Assembly: GCA_030770545.1 (NCBI GenBank)
Contig: CM061096.1
Span: 15,667,501 to 15,731,500, forward strand
DNA: 64,000 nt
From: Macropodus opercularis
Lineage: Eukaryota > Chordata > Actinopteri > Anabantiformes > Osphronemidae
Reading direction: 5' to 3'
Position numbers and translations under genes: made by a program. The stretch's first letter is position 1. Every line of letters starts with the position of its first letter. Below are positions 24,800 to 36,500 of this stretch, piece after piece. A model generated the notes under the pieces. The model saw only the letters and a list, made by a program, of their open reading frames with translations. It was not told the origin of the DNA and did not search any database.

Positions 24800-25412
24800 C
24801 AGTGAATGTGCAGCCAGTTCCGTGGTGACATGTGTCTAAACACTAGGACCTGCCACCGTGAAGCCTGACTGTACGGATGCTAATCGTGTGCGCTGCCGTA
24901 GAATAACACAGGTCAGCTGTGTTACATCGTAATTAATGAGCCATGTAATAAGTTCATCAACGCAAAACAACATCTCAGGCACGTGTGTCTACTTACTTCC
25001 ATTTGAGCCCGATCTCCGTTTAATTGGAGCTAAATTACCTCAGCGGTCCGGCTCGTTCCTGCAGGTTGTAGAAACACCACCTGACGTAGTAGTGGCTATG
25101 CTCAGTGCTCTGTGGAGCCGCTCGTCTGGTTTGAGGCCTGGTGCTAACGAGGTCAGGACTTTTAAATCCTACTTGAATGTTCCGCATAACGAGCGTGTGA
25201 CCGTCGGTGCAGATTCTCTTCTCTTCCTCTGTCCCTTGTTGTTATTCCCATCATGTCCATCATCTGCTATTTGTCCTGCTATAGGTCACGGGGCTGGGGC
25301 TGAGCCGAGCTGCGTTCACCCAGAGGAAGCCCACACAGAGACGCCTCCGTCAGCGCGCAGGCATCACATTAACACGAAGGTGCTTGTACAGAAACTGGAG
25401 CCTGAATGCATT

Positions 25413-25418
25413 AATAAA
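25413..25418 (+). terminator. Candidate c1qtnf6 polyadenylation signal
   Basis: AATAAA about 610 bases after the stop codon. The intervening sequence includes a 175-codon open frame starting at ATG 24936, which I regard as chance within the 3' UTR. Confidence 0.4.
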
Positions 25419-28090
25419 TACGTGCATATCCATGTCAACCGGTTTAACATGACGATAACATAATGTTTGGAAATCAGAAAAATGCGTCTTACGCTATAAT
25501 TAGCAGCTTTTAAATTAGCTTCAAGTTTTGTGTGTTTTTGTTTTTTGTTGCTTACATTCATTTATTATTAAATTCATTTTATTAAGTTAGATGTTTAACT
25601 AAAACTGTATTAAAATGAGTTTGAACCAGCTTCTATGCTTCTATGAATCAGCTTCAACTTCTGATTGAACTCATTTTTTCTTAGCCCAGCTCTTAAATAA
25701 TAACTGAAGTGAAAGTAGTTGGATGTTTGTGAATGAATCCCAGGGATTTTAATGACCGTTCAGCTTTGGCGTAGTTCCTGACCAGCACCGCTAGAGGGCA
25801 GCAAACTCGAGCAGAGGCGTTATTATAACTTTACAAACTGTGATATAAAGAAAACGCTACGTATTTTCATACAAATGTTTATTTTCATTTACGGTCAACC
25901 CAACAATCACATCGTAGAGCTACGATTATGAGCGTTTCACAGATGGATCTGCCTCCTCCCCTCCACGTTAACAAGGCTAGAAATGTTCCAAATTAGCTCT
26001 TGACAGGGCTTCAAATACAAACCAACCCAAGTTACTCTGAGACTGAAGCCTTGGACTAACTTATAAAACATCTTCTGGGTGGCTTAACTCTGTTTTGTTG
26101 ATTTGTGCAGACTGTCGTTTGGTCCAGGCCCTCGCTGCTCAGTAGCTGCTCTGCTTCATGCTGAGACAAGACCAGAATGAAATATTCTCATCATCTGATA
26201 ATATGCTAATACTCGTGACCATGAGACATTTAAACGTGAGACTAATAAATCTCAGTCTTTATGTCTCCCACAGAGTCCAGATGCTGCACGACACCATAAT
26301 ACTGATAATCCCGAACGAGCGAGTTGCATTTTCAAAACGAAGGAGATAAAGAACAAAACACCTCAAGAACCGGCTGTAGCACGATGATGGAGAACATGCT
26401 TTGCTTTGCATAAACCTGCAGCTTCCATCCTTAAGCTCAGAGCAGTAACGCGGTGAACATAACATTAATATGCACATGAGCAGCCAAACTACAGTCAGCA
26501 GAGGCTCGTTGAGAGTCATCCCCCACACAAGGCTGCGTGTAGGCCAAGGTTTTATTCTGCCAGTCATAAGCTTCTTCCATGTTAGTCTTTTGTTTGTTTG
26601 TGTGTTGCACTTGGAATAAAAAAACTCAACTCAATTCAAGAACATAAATGTACAAAAAAGATAAAACACGATTAACTAGACTCTCCAACGAGGCTTAGGT
26701 ACGACCTTGGGATGACTGTCTTTCTTTTTCTTTGATGCTTTTCGAAAGCAGACAGTGATGCTGAATAACTTCATCCTATTCAGGCAACCGAGCCAGTGGC
26801 GAGTCAGGGTTTGAGTAAGACACCTTAGAAAACATCCCACACTCGTACAAGAAGAAGCGAAACGGAAAAAGGCAGCGAGACATCGAGTCCCTGTAGCGCT
26901 GAGCGTGTCCAAACCAGGGCCGCTGCAGGCTGCGGTGGTTCCTGTCACAAATAACAACCACACAACACAAACAAGGCCAAGTGCATCAAACGCCTTGTTC
27001 TCTACTGCATCGAGTTCTAAGAAAAAAATTAAGTCCTGCTACAAAAATACACTTTTGCTGTGTAAACATTTGCAACCAAAGGCACTATCTTCCCTTCCCA
27101 CTCACATAACGTAATCAGTGATATGGTTCTTTGCCATCTGCCCGTGAGAAAGCCTTTACTTTGAAACAACAGATGCTGGCATCGGTCCAGCTTGGGGAGC
27201 GATACATCATCATCATCTCACAACAGCATAGTAGCATCAAACACTTTGTTTTCCTCGGGCGATCGCTACAAAACGCTGCATCTGATAAAAACGCTGCCCT
27301 TAATATGTAAAAAAGAAATGTTCACGTTTTAGCCGAGGGGGAAACCACACGATTGCAGTGCAGTGTTAATATCTGTGAAAATGATCAAAGGTCATCATTT
27401 AATGTCTCCACGCTGAAAGCTAAAATGAGGTTTGAAATACTTGTGTTATTTACAAAATCCCTTTCATGCTTCAACAAACATTGCACTTACACAATGTGAA
27501 ATAAATTAGCTGATGGCTAACGCTGCGGTGCAACGACATGTGACGCTAATGCTAGTAACACCTCGTCCTAACGGTCTCTGAGACGCCACTGACATCGCTG
27601 CAGCAAGGCTTCCCTGCGACATCCTGCTACGGGGCCTGCGTGATGGCACCGCGGGATCGTCACGCAGGCGTGGTGTGACATCAAAGTGCAAAACACGCGC
27701 ATGGAGCTATGAGTCAGGGACAAACTCTAAATGTACGAGTCCGATCAGCTAAACTCACAGTTGGGTCCAGCTCATCAGTTGAAACGCAGAACTAATACTG
27801 TGTGTGGTTATTTAACATACGACGTTCAGGGAGCTGTAAACAGCCAAACGTTTGGCTTAGAAAGCAACAAGCTACTGAAACAAAGTTTAAACAATACCCA
27901 AGCCCCTGCGCATCTCAGTGCCCCAAAGCGATGCTTGTGTGCTTCTCATTACGTCTGTGATTTAATAAAGCAACGATTAACGAGCGATGGCTGTTACCCT
28001 CGTCCTCTATGTTTGTGTGCTTCCTTAACAATGTGCACATTCAGTGTAGCGCGGACAAGACCAGAACGAAAGGGAGGTGTCGCTGCTGTG
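25419..28090. other. Intergenic region at the join of the two gene blocks
   Basis: Nothing coding is supported. This stretch separates the 22q12-like block (mpst, il2rb, c1qtnf6) from the 7p22-like block (chst12 to wipi2). It contains a GCTAA/TTAGC-rich patch at 27506-27556 and should include the end of the chst12 3' UTR on the minus strand. Confidence 0.5.
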
Positions 28091-28180
28091 AGACACCGTG
28101 AGACAGCGTGAGACAGCGTGAGACAGCGTGAGACAGCGTGAGACACCGTGAGACAGCGTGAGACAGCGTGAGACAGCGCG
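28091..28180. repeat. Nine-unit 10-bp tandem repeat in the chst12 3' UTR
   Basis: Nine exact decamer steps of AGACAGCGTG. Units 1 and 6 read AGACACCGTG and the last ends GCG. The variant recurring after five units suggests an older 50-bp duplication of a five-unit block. It ends 25 bases beyond the chst12 stop codon, so it would be transcribed near the start of the 3' UTR. Confidence 0.95.
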
Positions 28181-28205
28181 GCTTGGTGAGCTCGGTCGAA
28201 GCAAG

Positions 28206-30082
28206 TCAACCATTGAGAACAGAGTCTGGTCTGTCGTAGCCAAAAAGCCTGAAGTCGGGTTCATACAGCTTGTAGAGTTTTTTCCGCACCTCCACCGGTA
28301 CTGTGCTGAACCAGTCGGCCTCCCAGCTGCTGGCTGTAAGGTTCCTGTTGGAGGTGGGGAACTCCACCACGTTGTCCACCCGCAGCTGGCGTAGTAGGTG
28401 CTCGGCGTCCTCCTCTGCCGTCTCCAAGTGGCCCACGAAGTCGTAATCGATCTGGCACGGATGGCAAAGCCGGTACACCTGCCGCCAGTGCTCGTTAAAG
28501 GGCATCTCCCGCTCTGTCTCCGGGTCCAGGAGGTACTGGATGAAGTGAGAGAAAGTGGGTGTGAGGCCGACAGCGAACGCTTCGTCTACTGAGGCGGGAG
28601 GCGTCGGCTGGTTGGCGTAGCGGCGCAGCATGACCTGAGCAAAGCGCCGGTAGAAGTCCTCGTTGCGCATCTCAAACTTATTCCGGTAGGCGGAGATGAG
28701 ACGCACAAATGGGTCTCGCACAAAGAGGAACTTGGTGTATTTCTTCAGTTTCACCTTCACAGCAACACAGAACACAAAATGATTACACATATAATGGACA
28801 ATCAAAACACACTGACGACAATAAACCAACACACATTTCAGGTGATGTCTGCATCAGAGGCTCTGACTATTCTGGGATGAAGAAAACTGCAGCGTTTCTG
28901 TACCAAACACGAAACTACGTCCTTGACTGGAAGATAAAAGCATCACCAGGAGTGACTATGCCCTTGCAGATAGAAACGATTAAGAGCCGGGGTACAGTAC
29001 AGCAGTATAGCATCGGGTCAGTGCGAGCGCAACGCATCCTTTGTTGAGTAGCAAAACAAGCGAAAGCAAAATGAGGTGAGTGAGTGCGGGTCGCGCTGGA
29101 CTACGGGCTGTAACAGGTGTCACAGTGGTGAGTGAGTTCAGCTGTCATTCAGTGTTTGAAACAGACCTTCATGAGGTGCTTTGCAAACTTGCCGTAGCGT
29201 TTCCAGAACTTGTTGAAGGTAAAGTGCATGCTGTTGTTGTGGACCAGGTCTCTGGGGATGGCCAGCGGGTCTCGCTGCGGGACACCATCATGCAGGAGGC
29301 TCTCACTGAGGACGATCATGATCCGCTTCCAGTTACTGCAGGCCACCTGGGGGGAGTGAGGGTCAGCGGTGAAGTCTGCAGCTCAGAGCCTTTAGGCGTG
29401 TGCGCAGACGGCAGCGTACCTTCGGGACGTAGCAGTAGATGATACCATGCCTGTCGTCCACGATGAGGTGATCCAGCTCCTTGTTGGGAATGTCGTCAAA
29501 CGAGCGGTTTTTGCCGGGAAACGCCAGGCTGTTGTTTTCGCACATCTCTTGGAGTAACCTCCGCCGCTGCTCCTGAGTGGGAAACAACACAGACTTTAGT
29601 CCTGGCACGACAGCGATTCTTACTTTTGTGGATGACACCTGTGATGTTCCAGCTGTGATTGAATCAAACCCAGAGCCTCTGACCTGCTGCTGCTAATAAT
29701 GACTCCACATACTCACCTGTCGCTCACGGAGCTCTGCTGCCACTGGAGTCAGGTGAATCTTCCACTCCCGCCGTGGTATATATCGCTCCTCGGCTTTCTC
29801 CGACTGGTTGCTTGAGTCAACGGGGACGGGGTCTGTGGGCTCACCAGTTCCTGGCTCCAAGAACTGGTTGACAAAGGCATCGATGTCTGACAGGAAGGAC
29901 GGGGTCCGGGAGGTGTGAGGCCGCTGCTGGGCAGGCGGATGTGGGATTTTGGGTCCCGGTGAGACGGGAGAGTGCAAGTACAGGTGAGAGGGTGCGACGT
30001 CATCCCAGTAGAGGATGATCAGAAGGATCATGAAGGCAGAACCCAGGATGACAAAAATGCGGAACATCCTGGACGTTCCCAT
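28206..30082 (-). CDS. chst12: Carbohydrate (chondroitin 4) sulfotransferase 12
   Basis: Four coding exons (30082-29717, 29572-29420, 29346-29167, 28754-28206) join in phase to give 415 residues, the usual CHST12 length. It is a type II Golgi membrane protein: short cytosolic head (MGTSRMFR), one membrane span (about 9-25, IFVILGSAFMILLIILYW), a proline-rich stem, then the sulfotransferase domain. The PAPS 5'-phosphosulfate loop is VPKVACSNWKR (about 171-181) and the 3'-phosphate site is FVRDPFVRLISAYR (about 244-257). HLIVDDRHGIIYCYV and FNEHWRQVYRLCHPCQIDYDF are family signatures. It transfers sulfate from PAPS to position 4 of GalNAc in chondroitin and dermatan. From memory the human coding region is in one exon, so the three introns here would be notable. 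card11 upstream on the same strand matches the human 7p22 order. Confidence 0.95.
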
Positions 30083-33000
30083 GGTGACTGTTGCTTTGCT
30101 ACAGTATCACCATAGTAACCATAGAATTGTGATTATGCAGGGCGTCTAGAGCATCGCCATGGCAGCAGATTGAAAAGTGTACCGGGTCTCTCTTTTTCAT
30201 GTGATCACCGCGGCAACAGATTGGAAGTTATCTGATTTTTGCTACGGAGGTCACCATGGCAACAGAGTCAAAGTCCAGGAGCTTCCTGTCACCATGGCGA
30301 TAAGTAGACAGCAGTTATAGCAGAAAGTGCGGCAGGATTGGTCTCATCATGTTGGTGCACTGCAGGAGTTTACTGCACAGGAGCGCAGGTGTCCATGGAT
30401 GGGCTGACTCTCAGCTGTGCTCCTGCAGCAGACACAGAAAACCTTCAACTTTTTCAAACAAACATTTAATGAGCTTGTAATTTTGAACATCTGAACAAAC
30501 TATCACAAAGAGAAAAGCAAGTGAAGCCAATTGTCTAACCTGTGCAAACGCAAATGAAATCCCTCCAAAATCAAGCAGGCAGCTTGAGTATCACGTGTAC
30601 AAAAAGCCAAAAGCGAAGCAGCTCCTCGTCTGCTAATAAAAGCCTGGAATCTAGAGCGAGCGAGTGAGTTTACTGGGTTCAAGTTTTGACAAGGCCTGCA
30701 CTGAATATTTCCCTCACCTCCCAGACTTGACCTGACTCCCACAGCAGTGAAATCGCCAGCGGTTGCATGACTGGGCGCTGCACATACCATTAGTGTTTGT
30801 GTGCATCTCACACGTCCAACTGAAGCTCGCTGTGACCTTTGCTTTACAGCCTGAAGCTACTTAAATACGCTTCAGCTCCAGTCCAGCTTCTCCTTCCTGT
30901 TCACAGGCGTCACTTTTCCATCCCGACACACTTTTTAATTCTAACTTGCGCATCTCGTGCAACATCGTCTTATTTCTCGCACCTTCCCGAAGCTAAGAGG
31001 GAATCGTTCACGTGGAAAATCATCCTTCCCCTCACCACACGCCCTCTGAGCACATCAACGAATTAACTGTTGTGCGTGAATGAGCATCATTCAGGGAGCA
31101 CAGCCAAGTACGTTTACTGAAGTACTGTAATTAAGCTAATCCTGGGTTTTAGTTACTTCTTTTGTTTGTTCCTCTTCAACATTCTACACACTTGTTACAC
31201 AGTAACAGCCATTTATCAAACCTTAATAAGTATCTTTATTGCTCCACCAACCATAATTAACATCTAAAATAGTGGTGCAAAGTAACTAACTACATTTACT
31301 TAAGTACCTCTGCACAAACAGAACTTCAAGTGTTTGAGCTACAGTGAAGGCAGTGCTTTCATTCCTTACTGCGTAATGGCTACTTTTACTTTCATCCAAC
31401 AAGTGAAAGGATCATTTCTGCAAAACAAGGAGGATCAACACATCTGAGCAGCTCAAGTCCTCTTTCTCCTGGTGCGTGTTCCAGCGGTCGGTTCTCTGGG
31501 GACTGAAGTTACCTTCTGCGCTTTATTAGGCTGGACGTCGTAAAAATGGGCGAAACGCACCTTTAACCTTCACCTACACACGTTCCGCTTCACGCCACGT
31601 CAAAGCAGATTCGCATTTAAAGGGATAAAAGCCCGGCGTCCTCAGCAGCAGCAGCCGGCAGCGGATGCCAGCGCGGACACAATGTAGCCTTTGACGGAGG
31701 AGCAGCTCTGCGGCGGCGGCAGCTGCTCCTCGCGCCGGGAGGCTCGGTTCGCAAAAAAGTCCTGCGTGGAGCTGGAACTAAGGAGGAGACAACGGACAGT
31801 GAGAACAACGGGCGCCCGCTGGCTGTGCTTCTCCGCGGACGGTCGGTGCGCCTGGCGGCGCCAAGGTGTCAGGCTCGGGCTGAGCGCCGGAGCAAAGGTG
31901 CGCGCAAAAGGCCGAAGGCTGCTGCTGCCGAGCCGAGACGCGCCTCGTCCCATCGCTGGGTTCGTGGAGGTGAAGAGGAAGACAACAGCTTCTTACCTGC
32001 TCTGTGTCCGCCAGCGCCGCGTCAACTGAGCCAGCCTGCGATGCGACCCCCTCCCGCCTCTCCTTCGCCTTTTTCGTGGCGATGGAGCGGGAGCACGCAA
32101 AGCACCGCGAGACTTGCAGCTGGGTTCTGCGGAGGGGAAAATGTTACTTTTCTGGGTCAGCTCCAGCAAAACGTGTCTCCACTCTGGGATGATTTATGTC
32201 GACAGCCTCCCCCTCCCTCCGGAGCAGTGCGCTGAAAATAACCCGCTACCTGCAACAGCAAATGTCATCCTCACTCAGAAATACTCACTGAAAGAAGGAT
32301 CTGAGTGATTCCGCAGCTCCAGGCTGATCCGGTCCAAATCCTGTTACTCGGGAAAAACCGTTTGATCTTGTGACATCAAACGTAGCAAGGAGCCCCCACA
32401 GAGACGCTTATTCCACCTCCACAGACGATCTGTGTCCCACCAATTTGCCTAATTCAGCTGTGTAGCCTGGCAGGTTCTACCGTGATCACACACACGCCAG
32501 AGTACAGAACATTACTCCAAGATCTCCAGAGCAGGAAGGTGAAATTATTTATTAAACCCTTTCTCAGCAGAGAGATGATAAAAAATGAAGCGCACTACTT
32601 ATACTACGTGTATTATCACGTAGCATCTTATTCTGTGACTCTTTGTGCTGCTGTCTTGTGTTGTTGTATCTGTTGTGTTCATCTGTCTTTGCAGATGAGC
32701 AGATGAGCAGATTATCTAGCACCGTTATGAAAGAGGTTGGTCTAAATCCCCATCTGGCCAGCCCGTTTCTGTCAAACCGAAGCTGCTTTGCAGACAGTGT
32801 TCACTGATTCGTAAGCTGTAGAAGTGAGCTCCTAGACTGCTCCTGAATGAACAGCAGAGAATCTAAATCCCATCAGTATTTGCTGTGACCATCCTTCAAA
32901 CAGCAGCAGATCTTCCAGGTTCACAGTGTTTGGAGGAACTGGGCTGTAGGTTGTTCCAACATCTAGAGAACCAACCTCAGATCTTCTGTGGATGCAGGGT

Positions 33001-33442
33001 TTCTACATCCTTCTGTCTCTGCATCATCCCAGACTCACATGATGCTGAGACCAGGGCTCTGTGGGGCCAAGCATCACCTCCAGCAGTGACGCAGTAACCA
33101 AAGATTGATTCCATTTAGATTTTTCTTTTGTTCGCTCACTTTGCATTTTGTAAATCGACAAAAATGAACAATCATTATTTATATTTCTGAGAGCTTTCTT
33201 TGTTTACAGCATTTTTTCACACCTGCCTACAACTTTTGCACAGTTCTGTACATAAAGCCGCTAAGAACACAACAAAAGGGCCAAAAACAGACTCACAAAC
33301 CTCAGATTCGACTTGAAGAGCCAACATCCGTCACTAGAGGTTAGTACAACCTAAGTAACGTCGGCTTACGGTGAAACTGAAAGAGTAACATCCAGCAGAG
33401 CTCCTTCCATGAACAATCTGCAACAATTTGTGTTTAAATATG
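30083..33442. other. Region between chst12 and card11
   Basis: No coding exon supported. Directly before the chst12 ATG an acceptor-like GCAAAGCAACAG is seen on the minus strand, so chst12 probably has an untranslated first exon. The best candidate lies in the CpG-rich patch 31600-32240 (separate entry). The remainder is AT-rich without recognisable elements. Confidence 0.5.
31997..32240 (-). promoter_or_regulatory. CpG-rich patch with candidate chst12 untranslated first exon
   Basis: GC- and CpG-rich sequence runs from about 31600 to 32240. On the minus strand a consensus donor, GAGCAG then GTAAGA, sits at 31997/31996. Spliced to the acceptor just before the chst12 ATG this would give a 5' UTR exon. 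The upstream boundary given is arbitrary. A plus-strand transcript from the same island is equally possible. Confidence 0.35.
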
Positions 33443-33448
33443 TTTATT
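33443..33448 (-). terminator. Candidate card11 polyadenylation signal
   Basis: AATAAA on the minus strand (TTTATT on the plus) about 130 bases after the card11 stop codon, implying a short 3' UTR. Confidence 0.5.
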
Positions 33449-33579
33449 TCTAAAGGAAAGGTACACATTTACAAAATATATAATGCATTTATGTCTCAGT
33501 TTGAGTGAGTGTCTGTTGGGGCGTCACTGGTTGTAAATGCATAAGAACATGACGTGTACGTTCCTGTTGCTTTGTGTGT

Positions 33580-36500
33580 CTACAGCAGGTCGTGCTCCAC
33601 CCACACACTTTTCTTCTGCTCGTCCAGTATCCGGTCCTTGACGACCCTGATGAGGTCATCCGTCCCTGCCCAGGCGTCGGGCTCCAGGCTGGCATAGAGG
33701 CAGGGAATCCCCTCCAATTCCTTCTCCTTGGCCCGACACAACTTCACGAACTCCTCCTCCGACTCCACGCGCAGAGGCAGCTTCCTGTGTGGACAGGATA
33801 CAGGAAGGAAGCAGCGCTGCGGCGGTGAGTGCGGTGATATCTGGAACCTGTCTGTAGACACTGTGCAGAAGTGGTCTGCGTGCTTTGTTGTAATTCTGAG
33901 AAGAGCTGATTATAGTCACTAAATATAATGACTTCGTGTAATTTGGCTATTTAAAGGCATAATACGCCAGAAAATACATGACGCATCGGGCTGTGTTGAC
34001 AGTCCCCGATAAACTTTGACACCATCTGACCTGACTGAAATACAGCCAGCGAGCAACTTATTAAGTCAGAGTCAAACTCTCAACTTGACACTTTACTGTT
34101 AATCGTGTTGTTGAGGATCAAGCTAAAAGCTTCTTTAGTTAACTCTCGTCCCTTCCATCAGTCACAATTTAAACCTGGTAAATCGGGCAGGATTGACGTG
34201 TTTGGAAAAAGACGTGTGGTTGCAGCTGTGGTTGCCTGAGGTGCTAAGGGAAACGTGATAGCGATTTACCGTAACTTCTTGACATTTCTGTCGCAGATCT
34301 TGATGTGGATGATAATGGGGTAGATTTCTCTGCGTAGAAGGTCTTTGACGCAGCTCAGCTCGGCCTCCAGCAGACAGTGTTTGCCCTGGTGACGGGTGGA
34401 AAGCGGGCGCGTGAAAACAAAAAGAGGAAAGTCAACGCACAAGGGCGTAGCCTCTCGGAGCCCCTGCGCTTTCTCACAGTGATCAGCTAAAGAATATACT
34501 CATGACTTGTTTTCAATTAAAAGCCCCTTTAACACACAGCGATTAACACCAACCTTCGCAGCCACCGCCTCTATGTTTTCTCTGGTGATGCATTCAAATG
34601 TGGCCTGTTTCTCCTTGTAGTGAATGAACGGCTCCACGTTCTGCTTGAGGTGAAACTCCTCTTTGGTCAGAATGTCTACACAGCAGATTAGGGAGGAAAA
34701 TGACCGTTGACACGTTCTGAACATTTAAAGAAGAAATGTGTTCCTATGCTAATTAGCACCGCAGCACATTTAGCACAAGAGGAACTGAAACCTTTTCACC
34801 CTGGGGAATCGACTCCATACATGACACAGTCTCTTGCTTCGCCAGATGTTTGACTTTGCGTGACCCTCGTTTGGTTCGTCATTTGACTGCTGCAAATTCT
34901 TTCTGAAAGCCTGTGTCAGCACTGTCGTAATTAACAGCGAGACCATCTTCCTTCCTGCCCCCGCTGCATCTCTCTGGTTACACCACTCGACATTATCAGC
35001 ACAGAGCGAGACAATACCCGACCTGGATCCCGACGGTGGCTCCTTCTCTCTCACTCTCCTCCGAAACCACTTACGTACAATAGGCGAACACACAGGGACA
35101 CGCCAACGCCAACGAGCTGGGAAGTTTTCCTCACCGAGACAAGATCGTGACAAGTCGAGCGGCTTTTTCGTTCCCACCGTGCACCCACCTGGTTTGCAGA
35201 TGTTGAAATCCATGGCTCCCCCCATGTTGAGTATCCTCTGGATGATGGTTTTGGCCAAAGCCGTGGGAGTGAATAGAACCGGTCTTCTCCTCTGGGTCCG
35301 CTGGGGCGTGACGGGACTGTAGGGAATCAGGTTCAAATCCCTGCTCAGATCATTGTCTGGGTCAGCAGCATCTGTTTACAGCAGAGTTAGAACACACTCA
35401 ATGATCCGCCCACACAGAACGACCAGCAAGCGGGTTAGCAATCGCCTTCAGACGCTCAGACACTCTCAGTGACACTAGCTGTTATCGGTTGCACCTTCTC
35501 TCTAGTTTTTAGCAAACTGTTTAGTCATTTAATTATAGTTTAGCCGCTTACAATAAACAACCTTCTCTAAGACTTTGAATTTTCAGGTTCACTAATCTTT
35601 TTATTTTTTCAGTTTTCTTTAAAGTTCATCTGTCCCATTAAAAACAACCTTCACACCCACACACAGCTTGTGTAAGTTAACGTAGCCAGATCAGCTTTAA
35701 ATAGTACCGTTATTTCGCCTGTTGAATGACTTCTGTGTGTTGTGCGAGTGTACGTGTTGGATCTGAGCTGTAAACACTGTCGCCTTTCTCCCACCGTCTG
35801 GCCTAAGCATTGCGTCAGCAGTGTGGCGCTACCTGAGTTGATGATCCTCACGCGCTCATTGCTGTTCATTCGCTTGTACTTGACATCCACTCTGCTGACG
35901 AACTACAACAAGGACAGATGGAAACAGTCAGCGTTACAGGGCGTATGAGCCGGTGGAGACCAACGCCAGCTTCTTACCTGTATTATCTGAGTGAGGAAGA
36001 CGCTGGCTCTGGACAGACGTGGGCTGGCTTTAGGATCGGGCAGCGGGCTGGCGTCGTCTGGCTGCAGACTGACCTGCACAGGCAACAGGGTACGACTTAC
36101 AATCCAAAAGCTCTTCAATTCACATTTTATGAATGGGGAAGACAGAGTGTGTTCATTTCTGCAGGACGATGCTTTGCAACATGTTCAATAATTGCAAGGC
36201 TCACATCTCACCCACGGACCTGCTCTCTGCCGCCATCATCGCCCCAGAGGAACCGCTTTAGTCAAACCAGAGAAAAACAAACCAGAGAGGAAATACTTGC
36301 GCGTTTCTCACCCTGTGACGGTGGATTTCGTTTTCTTCTCTCCCACTTCGACACATTAACTTCTGAATCTTTACCAGGAGCAGCTGCTGCGCCCTGCAAG
36401 CACAAACACACGTCCACACAGACCGGGCGGACTTCTTACTTTGACATAGGAGTAAAAATGTGTCATTATTGCAAAGTCCTCGGTTGAGCTGCTTCCTGTG

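Noticed and set aside
24936..25463. 175-codon ATG-started frame after c1qtnf6
   Set aside because: It lies within the presumed 3' UTR of c1qtnf6, has no recognisable domain, and composition is not clearly coding.
28091..28180. Decamer array considered as CRISPR
   Set aside because: Head-to-tail units without spacers, in a vertebrate 3' UTR; it is a minisatellite.
31825..32235. 136-codon plus-strand frame in the CpG patch upstream of chst12
   Set aside because: Arg/Ala/Pro-rich composition typical of translated CpG islands; no domain.
34770..35188. Open frame continuing from a card11 exon into the following intron
   Set aside because: The exon (to 35189) has a good donor and joins in phase to 34675; the read-through hits a stop at 34770 and the residues do not resemble CARD11.
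35918..36487. 189-codon plus-strand frame antisense to card11
   Set aside because: It overlaps two well-supported card11 exons on the other strand and is their shadow.
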